A stretch of DNA of 64,000 bases, from positions 1 through 64,000 of the forward strand of contig CAXFAI010000036.1 in NCBI GenBank assembly GCA_964001305.1, given 5' to 3'. This DNA is from CAJXMH01 sp964001305. GTDB taxonomy: Bacteria > Bacteroidota > Bacteroidia > Flavobacteriales_E > Vicingaceae. Positions within the stretch are counted from its first letter, which is position 1, and the number at the start of each line of letters is the position of its first letter. The notes under the pieces were generated by a model. That model made no database searches. It had not been told where the DNA came from and was given only the letters and a program-made list of their open reading frames with translations. The translations under genes were made by a program, and so were the position numbers. Of this stretch, positions 8,637-16,724 are shown piece by piece.

Positions 8637-11600
8637 ATGAAGAGTCTTCCTAATATTGATCAAGCGCAAATTGCGGAAGTTTTTGCTAAACCATTTTTAG
8701 CAAAACTCAAGGAAGAAATTCGTTTACAGCAAGAGCTACTTCGCAAGACTGATGAAATTTATGAAACTTATCATCAAAAGCTTAACCGACTGGATAGTGA
8801 TAAGGAAATGCCCAAATACATTAACGAAACGGATTGGTTAAAGACAACTCTTTATCAGCTTCTTGACAAAGAATTTCCTGAGAAACGTGAAATTCTGTTT
8901 GAAGAAGAATTTAAAGCTTTTCATGAAAGTGGGACCCATTTTTTAAAACAACAAGAAACAGAAGTTGAAGTTGAACAAAGTTTAGATCGTTTTAAACCCA
9001 TTACAGGAGACAGTGCTTGGGTAGCAAGTTTAAAACCATTTAAACATTTCTGTTTTTTATTAAGTAGAATTCCTCAAAAAGCTGCCAACCTATTTCGAAA
9101 AGAGAAAAAGCCCATAAAAAGATGGTCGCAAAAAGTTCCAGTTAGAAACTTGATGCACCATTACTTTTTAAATCAATTCATCTTACTTGAGCTTCCTATT
9201 TTTAAGGAACTCCAAGAATTAAAATGCGATGCTCTTAATTTAAAATGGAGCATCGATCGGGATATAAATATTGAAGTAAGCCAGTTTATAGAAAACAAAG
9301 AAGGTGCAAAAGAACTTCTTGAACATATTGATGGTATAGCAGAGCGGAATAGAATTGAAGAAAAAATTGAGAACTTAAACCAAAAGTTTAAGCAATGGGA
9401 AATACAAGTCAATGAAACCATTTCCTCATTAATTCAACAATATGAAGAGGCTGCATCAAAGGTGGACACTTTTGAGTTGAGTCGATTGGAATTTTCTGAT
9501 AGTAAAATACTGGCTGGTCAAAAGAACTATCAAAATGGTCACTTACGATTGTTTAATGGATGGAGAAACACCCTTTTCGCTCAACTTGATGACTTTCAAC
9601 TGGATATTGAATTCTATCACTTAAAATACAACAGCTTACTTCAATTTTTCCTCTTACAAAACAGTTGTAAGCTGAGAATTAGCAAGACTCTTAAAGAAAA
9701 TATTCAAGAGATTACAAGCCTCTTAAACGAAGTAGTGTCAAAAATTGACATCAATAAAATAGAGGCAAAACAAGTAGAAGAAATTCTTTTAACTGAAAAG
9801 AAAAGATTAAAATATCAACTTGAAAGCGTAGTAATTCCTCAAACCATTGAATCTCTTTACAATCAAAATTTACCCTATTTACTCGACCGATTAGAGTTAA
9901 AAATAAAGGACCAAATAAACCGCATGAAAGATAAGCGGATTATTTATGGAAGAAATGAATACAATGCTCCTATCAGCAAGAGTGACCTCAGTCATTTCAA
10001 CCCCAGAGAATTAGTTCTAATTGATGCATTTAAGAAGTTTTCTGAACGCAATATGCGCATTAAAACAGATTTGATTGCTCGAATTGAAAAGCTTCAAACT
10101 GAAATTAAAGAGTTTGGAGGAATAATCGATTATAATCTTGACTCCGCCTTAAGTTCAGCTCAAGAAAGCTCCGAAAATATTAAAGAAATTGCCATTGATG
10201 GAGTTGAGCGAAGCAAGGCTAAAGTAGAAGTGCTTCAGAAAGATTTGCAAAGTATTCAAGAACTGATAAATACAAAGCTGAGAGACTACATTGACGATTT
10301 CAACTCAGAACTCATCAAGTTGACTGATAATGAAAACATTACGGCTTTAAGAATTCAATTGACAAAAGCGAGAGCAATTGAAAAAACAAAGACATACCGA
10401 AAAAACATCATCAACAACATTAGAACCGTTGTACCGACTACTTATCGTTTTGCCAAAGCAAAGCTTAATAAGCTAAGTCATTATTTATTAAAGCTATTAA
10501 AGCAGTTTGGTATCATTGATGAAAAACAAGAACTAACTGCAGAGTTAAGTGAGTTTTTATCCAAATCGGAAGCTGCCATTGAGAAGCTTCCATATGTTTA
10601 TCGCAGACTTTATAGAGTAGAGCCACTTACTGAAGATACATTTTTTGAAGGTCGTTCAAAAGAATTAGAAAGTCTGAAAAACGCCTATAAAAACTGGGAA
10701 GAAGGTCAATTTTCAAATTGTTGTATTATAGGTGAAAAAGGAAGTGGAGCAAGCAGTTTAATCAATTTTTTCCTTGAAGGAAAAGACGCCAATAAAATCA
10801 TTCGCAAGAAGTTTTTTGAAGCTTATTCTTCGAAGCATGACTTTTTTAGTTTTTTCAATATCTTGCTAGGAAAGACAGAACTAAACGACATAGACAGTTT
10901 GAGCAATTATTTGATGGAAAGCTCAATTGACATAATCATTTTAGAGGATGTTCAACACTTTTTTCTTAAAAAATTAAATGGGTTCGAAGCCTTAAATCTC
11001 TTGTTTGAACTCATGTCTCGAACTTCAAAAAAGGTCTTTTGGTGTACAGAAATATCCACCTACACATGGCGATACTTAGAAAGGACAATTAGCATACAGC
11101 GTTATTTCAAACACCCAATTGTTTTAAAAACGCTAAGTGAAGAACAAATCGTACAACTTATTATGAAGAGACATCGAGTAAGTGGTTACAATTTAACTTT
11201 TGAAGCTTCCTTTGAAAGCAGATCTGAAGAACGAAAAATTAAACGTAAAACGGAAGAAGAGCAACAAGCTTATTTAAAAAACAAATTTTTTGATGGCTTA
11301 AATGCTTTTGCTCAAAGTAACATTAGCTTAGCCTTACTTTATTGGATTAGGTCAACTCAAAAAGTTGAAAACAACACCATACATATTGGAGAACTAAAAA
11401 ACATGCAGTTTGACTTTTTGCGAAATTTAAATGACCAATATATTTTCACACTGCATAATCTATTAATTCATGATAGCTTAAATATAGAAGAACACGCACA
11501 GTTGTTTCACCAAAGTCAAAAACAAAGTAAAATGACTTTAATGGTATTGGAAGATAATGGAGTATTAAAGATAACCGAAGGCAGATACTACATCAATCGA

Positions 11601-11654
11601 CTTTTGTATCGACAAACCGTGAATGTGTTAAAACAAAAAAACATTCTGCATTGA
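8637..11654 (+). CDS. Large coiled-coil AAA/ORC-like P-loop ATPase, unknown function
   Basis: A 1005-aa protein I do not recognise as a named family. Residues 1-650 are almost wholly alpha-helical, Lys/Glu/Leu-rich, with long coiled-coil-like stretches (about 200-280 and 480-600). A P-loop NTPase follows: FEGRSKELESL near 672 (ORC/STAND-like lead-in), Walker A GEKGSGASS at about 698-706, and a Walker B-like IDIIILEDVQ at about 764-773. A candidate sensor-1 strand (VFWCTEIS) lies near 800. The C-terminal ~150 residues resemble a winged-helix pair (LFHQSQKQSKMTLMVLEDNGVLKI). No signal peptide or clear TM helix. It is the first gene of a coupled operon with two MscS channels and CorA: its stop TGA overlaps the next ATG. 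Inference: an ATP-dependent regulator or scaffold linked to membrane tension or ion flux. Confidence 0.7.
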   Translation: MKSLPNIDQAQIAEVFAKPFLAKLKEEIRLQQELLRKTDEIYETYHQKLNRLDSDKEMPKYINETDWLKTTLYQLLDKEFPEKREILFEEEFKAFHESGTHFLKQQETEVEVEQSLDRFKPITGDSAWVASLKPFKHFCFLLSRIPQKAANLFRKEKKPIKRWSQKVPVRNLMHHYFLNQFILLELPIFKELQELKCDALNLKWSIDRDINIEVSQFIENKEGAKELLEHIDGIAERNRIEEKIENLNQKFKQWEIQVNETISSLIQQYEEAASKVDTFELSRLEFSDSKILAGQKNYQNGHLRLFNGWRNTLFAQLDDFQLDIEFYHLKYNSLLQFFLLQNSCKLRISKTLKENIQEITSLLNEVVSKIDINKIEAKQVEEILLTEKKRLKYQLESVVIPQTIESLYNQNLPYLLDRLELKIKDQINRMKDKRIIYGRNEYNAPISKSDLSHFNPRELVLIDAFKKFSERNMRIKTDLIARIEKLQTEIKEFGGIIDYNLDSALSSAQESSENIKEIAIDGVERSKAKVEVLQKDLQSIQELINTKLRDYIDDFNSELIKLTDNENITALRIQLTKARAIEKTKTYRKNIINNIRTVVPTTYRFAKAKLNKLSHYLLKLLKQFGIIDEKQELTAELSEFLSKSEAAIEKLPYVYRRLYRVEPLTEDTFFEGRSKELESLKNAYKNWEEGQFSNCCIIGEKGSGASSLINFFLEGKDANKIIRKKFFEAYSSKHDFFSFFNILLGKTELNDIDSLSNYLMESSIDIIILEDVQHFFLKKLNGFEALNLLFELMSRTSKKVFWCTEISTYTWRYLERTISIQRYFKHPIVLKTLSEEQIVQLIMKRHRVSGYNLTFEASFESRSEERKIKRKTEEEQQAYLKNKFFDGLNAFAQSNISLALLYWIRSTQKVENNTIHIGELKNMQFDFLRNLNDQYIFTLHNLLIHDSLNIEEHAQLFHQSQKQSKMTLMVLEDNGVLKITEGRYYINRLLYRQTVNVLKQKNILH

Positions 11655-12751
11655 TGAGAAAGCTGTTCTTCACATATCTCCTGCTTGTTGCTAATATTCT
11701 GCTTGCTCAAATCCCATTTCAGGATTCAACAGCCATTGCAGCAGACACCACAAGTGTTTTAGGTTTTGACTCTTCGATTAAGGTTGCAGATAAATCCAAA
11801 ACTTTTCAAGCTGCCCCAAAGTTAGATTCAGCCGTTGAACAAGCTAAGGACACATCTAAATCCAATGAAGATACTGCGAAAAGCAGTGTCACTCAACAAG
11901 CTTTAGATTCACTTTCTGCTGAAATTAAGGAAGTCAGTGATTCTTTAAATGAAGAGAAAAAGGATACTCCCAGCTTAAAAGATTTGCTTTCGTGGGGCAA
12001 AGTGATTTGGTCACTTATCATTATTCTAATTGCTCATTTTGTCATAAAAGTCGTCATCATCATCATTGAGCGTTTTGCTGAACGTTCTGTAAAGCATAGA
12101 ATGACACTCAAAAGCATAGCTCCAGTTGTTCGAATTCTATCATGGGTTATTGTATTAATTATCGTAATTCAAGGGGTTTTTCAACCTCCAATCCAAACCA
12201 TATTTGCGGTAACAGCATCAGTAGGAATTGCCATTGGATTTGCTGCCCAAGACATTCTAAAAAACATATTTGGAGGAATTATGATTCTATTTGATCGTCC
12301 CTTTCAGGTAGGTGATAAAATTGAAGTTGGAGAACACTACGGTGAAGTAAAAGAGATTGGTTTGCGCTCTACCAGAATTGTTACCAAAGACGACTCTTTG
12401 GTCTCCATACCAAATGCCGAAGTAGTTAATAAAGCCGTTTCTAACTCCAATGCAGGAGAGGCCAACTGCCAAGTTGTGGCTGAAGTATATTTACCCATTG
12501 ATGTAGACACCAATAAAGCCAGGCAACTTGCTATAGAGGCAGCACAAGTTTCTCAATACATTTACTTGAACAAGCCCATTGCTGTTGTTTTTATCAATGA
12601 AGTAAAAGAGCATCGATCTTATTTAAAGATGCGACTTAAAGCCTATGTTTCTGATATTCGTTATGAATTTGCATTTCAAAGCGACATGACAGAAATTGTT
12701 ATCCGTGAATTTATGCAAGAAGGGTTAATTACTAAAAAAGACTTGAGCTAA
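11654..12751 (+). CDS. Small-conductance mechanosensitive ion channel (MscS family), with N-terminal extension
   Basis: A 365-aa membrane channel. After a signal-like hydrophobic start (KLFFTYLLLVANILLA) comes an extracytoplasmic stretch of ~85 residues rich in Ser, Asp, Lys and Ala. Three TM helices follow (WSLIIILIAHFVIKVVIII; VRILSWVIVLIIVIQGVF; the pore helix). The MscS pore signature is GIAIGFAAQDILKNIFGG, followed by FDRPFQVGDKIEVG and the cytoplasmic beta domain. Start: ATG at 11654 overlaps the upstream TGA by one base; TTG at 11651 would add one residue. The stop TAA at 12749-12751 overlaps the next ATG. MscS channels release solutes under membrane tension. Confident family call; gating partner role of the ATPase is inference. 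Confidence 0.9.
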   Translation: MRKLFFTYLLLVANILLAQIPFQDSTAIAADTTSVLGFDSSIKVADKSKTFQAAPKLDSAVEQAKDTSKSNEDTAKSSVTQQALDSLSAEIKEVSDSLNEEKKDTPSLKDLLSWGKVIWSLIIILIAHFVIKVVIIIIERFAERSVKHRMTLKSIAPVVRILSWVIVLIIVIQGVFQPPIQTIFAVTASVGIAIGFAAQDILKNIFGGIMILFDRPFQVGDKIEVGEHYGEVKEIGLRSTRIVTKDDSLVSIPNAEVVNKAVSNSNAGEANCQVVAEVYLPIDVDTNKARQLAIEAAQVSQYIYLNKPIAVVFINEVKEHRSYLKMRLKAYVSDIRYEFAFQSDMTEIVIREFMQEGLITKKDLS

Positions 12752-13653
12752 TGACTTTGCTTAATAACACCAACAATCAGCTTCATGATTATATACTTCA
12801 CTTTAAGGAATTTTTAGGTCCGTATCGATATTTCGTCTATGCCATTATTATCATAGTAGTAATGGTGATTGCTGCTAGAATTACTCGTGAAGCCATTAAA
12901 AGACAATTTGAGAAATCAGATCATTTAGGCACCTCAAACCAAACTAATTATCAATTTCTGCGAAATGGAATCAGCTTTGTGTTTTTTATTTTAGGCGTTT
13001 TACTCATATTCTACACCATACCCGGTTTAAAACAACTTGGATTAACCCTTTTTGCCGGAGCAGGAATTTTTGCAGCCATCATTGGTTTTGCTTCTCAGGC
13101 TGCCTTTGCCAATATTGTTGGAGGAATTTTTATTGTCATTTTTAAACCATTTCGCGTTGGAGATGTGCTAAAAGTAGGCTCTACTAACTGGGGAACTGTA
13201 GAGGATATTACGCTTAGACATACGGTAATTAGAAGTTTTCAAAACGAGCGTTACATTATTCCAAACTCGTCTATTAATTCTGACACCATTTTAAACGCTT
13301 CAATAGGAGAACAAAAAACTTGCATATTCCTTGAAATGGGAATAAGCTACGATAGCGATATAGATTTAGCCATGAAAATTATGGTGGAAGAAGCGGAGAA
13401 ACATCCTAAATTAATTGACAATAGAAGCCCTGAAGACATTGAAGCTGGAACACCAAAAGTAGTTACAAGAGTAATTGGGTTTGGAGACTCATCCGTTAAT
13501 TTAAGAGCATATACTTGGGCAAGCGACCCAATAGCAGGATTTGTAATGAAAACAGATTTGTATAAAAGCATCAAAATGCGCTTTGATGAAGAAGGCATTG
13601 AGATTCCTTTTCCTTATCGAACCATTGTATACAAAAATGAAAAACAAGCTTAA
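12751..13653 (+). CDS. Second MscS family mechanosensitive channel
   Basis: A 300-aa channel with no signal peptide. TM helices lie at about 25-47 (YFVYAIIIIVVMVIAARIT) and 70-92 (ISFVFFILGVLLIFYTIPG), then the pore helix AGIFAAIIGFASQAAFANIVGGIF, then FKPFRVGDVLKVG and the cytoplasmic beta/alpha-beta vestibule. It is diverged from the preceding MscS gene, so the operon encodes two different channel subunits rather than a recent duplication. It starts at the ATG overlapping the upstream stop (TAATG) and its 3' end overlaps corA by 17 bp. Homo- versus hetero-heptamer formation with the neighbour cannot be judged from sequence. Confidence 0.9.
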   Translation: MTLLNNTNNQLHDYILHFKEFLGPYRYFVYAIIIIVVMVIAARITREAIKRQFEKSDHLGTSNQTNYQFLRNGISFVFFILGVLLIFYTIPGLKQLGLTLFAGAGIFAAIIGFASQAAFANIVGGIFIVIFKPFRVGDVLKVGSTNWGTVEDITLRHTVIRSFQNERYIIPNSSINSDTILNASIGEQKTCIFLEMGISYDSDIDLAMKIMVEEAEKHPKLIDNRSPEDIEAGTPKVVTRVIGFGDSSVNLRAYTWASDPIAGFVMKTDLYKSIKMRFDEEGIEIPFPYRTIVYKNEKQA

Positions 13654-14752
13654 AGTCCCAATTCCTTCCATCCCTAAAATCAGTTTCAGACGTTTTTCTG
13701 AAAAGCTAAAAGTACATGAGACCGTAGGTCAGGCGCCTGGCACTTTAATTTATACAGGTAAAAAGATTCAAGAAAAAGTCAATCTTGAAATCTTTAGCTA
13801 TAATGAAAAAGAAATACAAGTAGAGTCTTTTGAAAGTGCAGAAAAATTAGATCAAGTATATCATCCAGAACGTATAAATTGGATTAATGTTAGTGGACTT
13901 AGCAATGTAAAACTCATCGAGCAATTAGGTGAGAAATTCAATCTGCATTCATTATTACTAGAAGATGTACTACATGTTGATCAACGTCCTAAAAGCGAAG
14001 ACTTTGGTGACTATTTATTTTTCACAATTAAAATGTTTCACAAACAAAAAGGAACCGAAACTGAATTTGAACACATTAGTTTTGTTCTTGGTAAAAACAT
14101 TATTCTTTGCTTTCAAGAAAACCAAGAAGACATTTTTGACTTAATCAGAGAACGATTAAAAACTTCTTTTGGTAAAATCAGGCAAAAGAAAGCAGATTAC
14201 CTCTTTTATCGATTTATTGATACCATTGTTGATCATTATTTTGTTGTCTTAGATCAAATTGCAGAAAAGCTTGAAGATCTAGAAGATGAAGTGATGGACA
14301 ACCCAAAAAATGACACATTACATCGCCTACAATTGGTTCGAAAAGAATTGATTTATCTGAGACGTTCAATATACCCACTTCGAGAATCCATTAATACCAT
14401 TCTAAAAAGCGAAACAAAACTGCTTCAGAAAGATACTGAGCGATTTTTCACTGATGTATACGACCATACCATTCAAGTTATTGAAAGTATGGAAACCTAC
14501 AGAGATCTATTAAGTGGAATCATGGATTTGTATATGAATACAGCAAGCAATCGTATGAACGAAATCATGAAAGTGCTCACCATCATGTCAACTATCTTTA
14601 TTCCTATGACTTTCATTGCCGGAATTTATGGAATGAATTTCGAGAACATGCCAGAATTGCATTACAAATGGTCCTACCCACTTGCTTGGCTTGTTATGAT
14701 AGGAGTTGCAGTTGTTATGCTTTTCTATTTTAAGAAGAAGAAGTGGTTGTAA
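13637..14752 (+). CDS. corA: Magnesium/cobalt transporter CorA
   Basis: A 371-aa inner-membrane divalent-cation channel. It has a large cytoplasmic N-terminal funnel (residues 1-310) with long acidic helices (AEKLEDLEDEVMDN), then two TM helices; the GMN selectivity motif is G332-M333-N334 in GIYGMNFENMPEL, and the C-terminus is a basic KKKKWL tail. I start at ATG 13637 (MKNKLKVPIPSI), which matches the usual short N-terminus; the in-frame codon at 13583 would add 18 hydrophobic residues inside the previous gene and is less likely. The 17-bp overlap with mscS shows translational coupling, linking Mg2+ uptake to the mechanosensitive channels. Confidence 0.92.
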   Translation: MKNKLKVPIPSIPKISFRRFSEKLKVHETVGQAPGTLIYTGKKIQEKVNLEIFSYNEKEIQVESFESAEKLDQVYHPERINWINVSGLSNVKLIEQLGEKFNLHSLLLEDVLHVDQRPKSEDFGDYLFFTIKMFHKQKGTETEFEHISFVLGKNIILCFQENQEDIFDLIRERLKTSFGKIRQKKADYLFYRFIDTIVDHYFVVLDQIAEKLEDLEDEVMDNPKNDTLHRLQLVRKELIYLRRSIYPLRESINTILKSETKLLQKDTERFFTDVYDHTIQVIESMETYRDLLSGIMDLYMNTASNRMNEIMKVLTIMSTIFIPMTFIAGIYGMNFENMPELHYKWSYPLAWLVMIGVAVVMLFYFKKKKWL

Positions 14753-14793
14753 ATGAATCGCTTTCTTCATGTAGCAATTCTTCTACGACTTAG

Positions 14794-14827
14794 AGTTATT
14801 AACAAATTGAAGAAATAGTTAATAACT
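14794..14827. repeat. Perfect 10-bp inverted repeat, 14-nt spacer
   Basis: AGTTATTAAC at 14794-14803 is exactly complementary to GTTAATAACT at 14818-14827. The stem is entirely A/T-rich apart from the end bases, and no T-run follows, so it is a poor intrinsic terminator. It could be an operator for the following gene or a weak processing hairpin after corA. Confidence 0.5.
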
Positions 14828-14876
14828 TTGTTGATAAGCATTTTCTCAAGTTCCTAGACTGCCCTTGTAGATGCTC

Positions 14877-14884
14877 TAATTTTG
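14877..14884 (+). promoter_or_regulatory. Candidate -7 box (TAATTTTG) for the 14917 gene
   Basis: TAATTTTG is an exact TAnnTTTG match 33 nt before the ATG at 14917, in the only intergenic space (164 bp) after the corA operon. The -33 element is poor, so confidence is limited. Confidence 0.35.
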
Positions 14885-14916
14885 ATTGCATCAACCACAA
14901 ACAGCAATCTAAATCT

Positions 14917-15462
14917 ATGTTTACAAAAATCTTCGGAAAGAAAAAGCTCAAAGAAGATAAGTTGGCAAACATATTCGTCAACACAACTTTAAAAGCAGTT
15001 GAAGATGGTTTTGCTGACATTGTAGGCATGATTAAAGAATCACCTGAATTTGTTAGCACTCCTGACATTGACTCAGAAAATGACAGTAAATTTTTACTGG
15101 TTGTGATTGCCGCTAACTTAAAAGAAATTCCTAGACACTTAAGTGCTCATCAAGACAATCGGATGATTAATCTCGTTTTGACTAAGTTGGCCGCTGTTTT
15201 TGATGTAGAATTTGATAAGTTAGAAGGAATTTTGAGAGAGTATCAAAGTTATTTAAGTCGGGTAAATCACCCGAGCAACAATAACTTGTATGCCATGTCT
15301 AAAGCCATCTTTTTTAAGTATGAATTGGGCCAATACCAAGAAGACTACTTCAAAAAGATGAATGCTCCAAATCCGTTATTCTTAAAAAGATTAGATGAAG
15401 CTATGGCTCTTTTCCTTTTTGACTGGAAAGGGACCAATGATGAATTTCAAATCGTAGAATAA
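14917..15462 (+). CDS. Hypothetical cytoplasmic protein
   Basis: A 181-aa protein I do not recognise. It is predicted all-helical, with no signal peptide or TM segment. The basic start (MFTKIFGKKKLKEDKLANIF) is followed by helices with regular hydrophobic spacing (LLVVIAANLKEIPRHLSAHQ, INLVLTKLAAVFDVEFDKLE) and a C-terminal LFLFDWKG segment. It has its own promoter-like element and lies between the corA operon and a convergent gene on the minus strand; its stop abuts that gene's stop with zero spacing (TAATTA at 15460-15465). Real gene by codon usage and length; function unknown. Confidence 0.7.
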   Translation: MFTKIFGKKKLKEDKLANIFVNTTLKAVEDGFADIVGMIKESPEFVSTPDIDSENDSKFLLVVIAANLKEIPRHLSAHQDNRMINLVLTKLAAVFDVEFDKLEGILREYQSYLSRVNHPSNNNLYAMSKAIFFKYELGQYQEDYFKKMNAPNPLFLKRLDEAMALFLFDWKGTNDEFQIVE

Positions 15463-16689
15463 TTAGGCACTTAAGCCAAATCTTTCCTCAGCCATATTGG
15501 TTATATCTTCCCCTATTGCTAAACAAGCAGTTGCCGCTGGCGATGGTGCATTGAGCACATGAATACTATTATTTTGGTATTCAATTTTAAAGTCATCAAT
15601 CATTTCACCGTCTGTTCCTAAAGCCATGGCTCTTACCCCTGCTCTACCCGGTCTTAAGTCTTCCATGGTTAATGAAGGAATAAGTCGTTGAAGCCTATTT
15701 AAGAACAAACGTTTGCTAAAGGCACGTTTGTATTCATCTAAGCCAAAACGCCAATGCTTTGCAAACAACTTCCAAGTTCCACCATAAGACAAGGCATCTG
15801 AAGTATCTTTTAAATCAAAGTCTGTTTTACCATAACCTTCTCTTTTAAAGGTAAAAACTGCATTTGGTCCACACTCAGTATTTCCATCAACCATGCGTGT
15901 AAAGTGTACCCCTAAAAATGGAAAAGCAGGATTTGGAACAGGATAAATCAAATGTTTTACTTTGTGCAAAGCCTGGTCCTCCAATTCATAATAATCGCCT
16001 CTAAAACCAACAATCTGCATATCTAAATCTACTCCATCTTTCTTGGCCAAACGATCCGATTGTAGCCCGCCGCAAAAAATAAAGTGTTTACTCTGATAGG
16101 TATTTTTATCCGTATAAACTGTTCCAATCTCCGAACTTTGATCGACTTGAGTAACCCTTTCTCCAAGCACCAATTTTGAATTCGGATTTGTGGCTAAAGC
16201 TAGTTCAGCCATTTTTTCTGTTGCTCCAACAAAATCAATTATTCCGGTGCAAGGCACTCGAATTCCGGCAATACCCGCACATTCAGGTTCAATCTCACGA
16301 ACTTGCTCACCTGTAATCTTCTCAATTCCTTCCGTATTATTGGCAATTCCATTATTAAAAATCCGATCCATGTGTGGAAGCTCAGACTCTTCAGTAGCAA
16401 CTACTACTTTTCCACACACTTCATGTTTTACACCATACTTCTTAGAAAAATCAACCAATGCATGTCTCCCTTTTACACAATTAATTGCCTTTTTTGAGCC
16501 AGGCTTATAGTACAAGCCTGAATGAATTACGCCTGAATTATGTCCTGTTTGGTGAGCTGCTAAGCGTTCTTCCTTTTCAATTAAAAGCAAATTTAAATTA
16601 GGGTATCGCTTTTGAAGTTGATAAAAGGTTGCTGCTCCAACAATTCCACCTCCAATAATAGTTACATCAAATACTTTCTGTTCTGGCAC
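15463..16689 (-). CDS. lhgO: L-2-hydroxyglutarate oxidase
   Basis: A 408-aa FAD-dependent oxidoreductase of the DAO family. The FAD-binding GxGxxG motif is G13-G14-G15-I-V-G18 in VTIIGGGIVGAATF. Downstream, HQTGHNSGVIHSGLYYKPGS and the GPNAVFTFKREGY and RPGRAGVRA segments are typical of LhgO/L2HGDH, which oxidises L-2-hydroxyglutarate to 2-oxoglutarate and passes electrons to the respiratory chain. In Bacteroidota it is usually a stand-alone metabolite-repair enzyme. It lies 35 bp after the MFS gene on the same strand and may be the last gene of that run. Confidence 0.92.
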   Translation of the reverse strand: MPEQKVFDVTIIGGGIVGAATFYQLQKRYPNLNLLLIEKEERLAAHQTGHNSGVIHSGLYYKPGSKKAINCVKGRHALVDFSKKYGVKHEVCGKVVVATEESELPHMDRIFNNGIANNTEGIEKITGEQVREIEPECAGIAGIRVPCTGIIDFVGATEKMAELALATNPNSKLVLGERVTQVDQSSEIGTVYTDKNTYQSKHFIFCGGLQSDRLAKKDGVDLDMQIVGFRGDYYELEDQALHKVKHLIYPVPNPAFPFLGVHFTRMVDGNTECGPNAVFTFKREGYGKTDFDLKDTSDALSYGGTWKLFAKHWRFGLDEYKRAFSKRLFLNRLQRLIPSLTMEDLRPGRAGVRAMALGTDGEMIDDFKIEYQNNSIHVLNAPSPAATACLAIGEDITNMAEERFGLSA

Positions 16690-16724
16690 TTTGTAAATTT
16701 TTAGAATGCAAAAATAAGCCGAAT

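Noticed and set aside
8637..11654. Calling the large ATPase an anti-phage defence NTPase
   Set aside because: No nuclease, protease or TIR effector, no mobile-element signature, and flanking genes are housekeeping; kept only as an alternative to the membrane-tension hypothesis.
13583..13636. Upstream in-frame start for CorA (+18 residues)
   Set aside because: It would sit wholly inside the MscS gene and add a hydrophobic stretch not typical of CorA N-termini.
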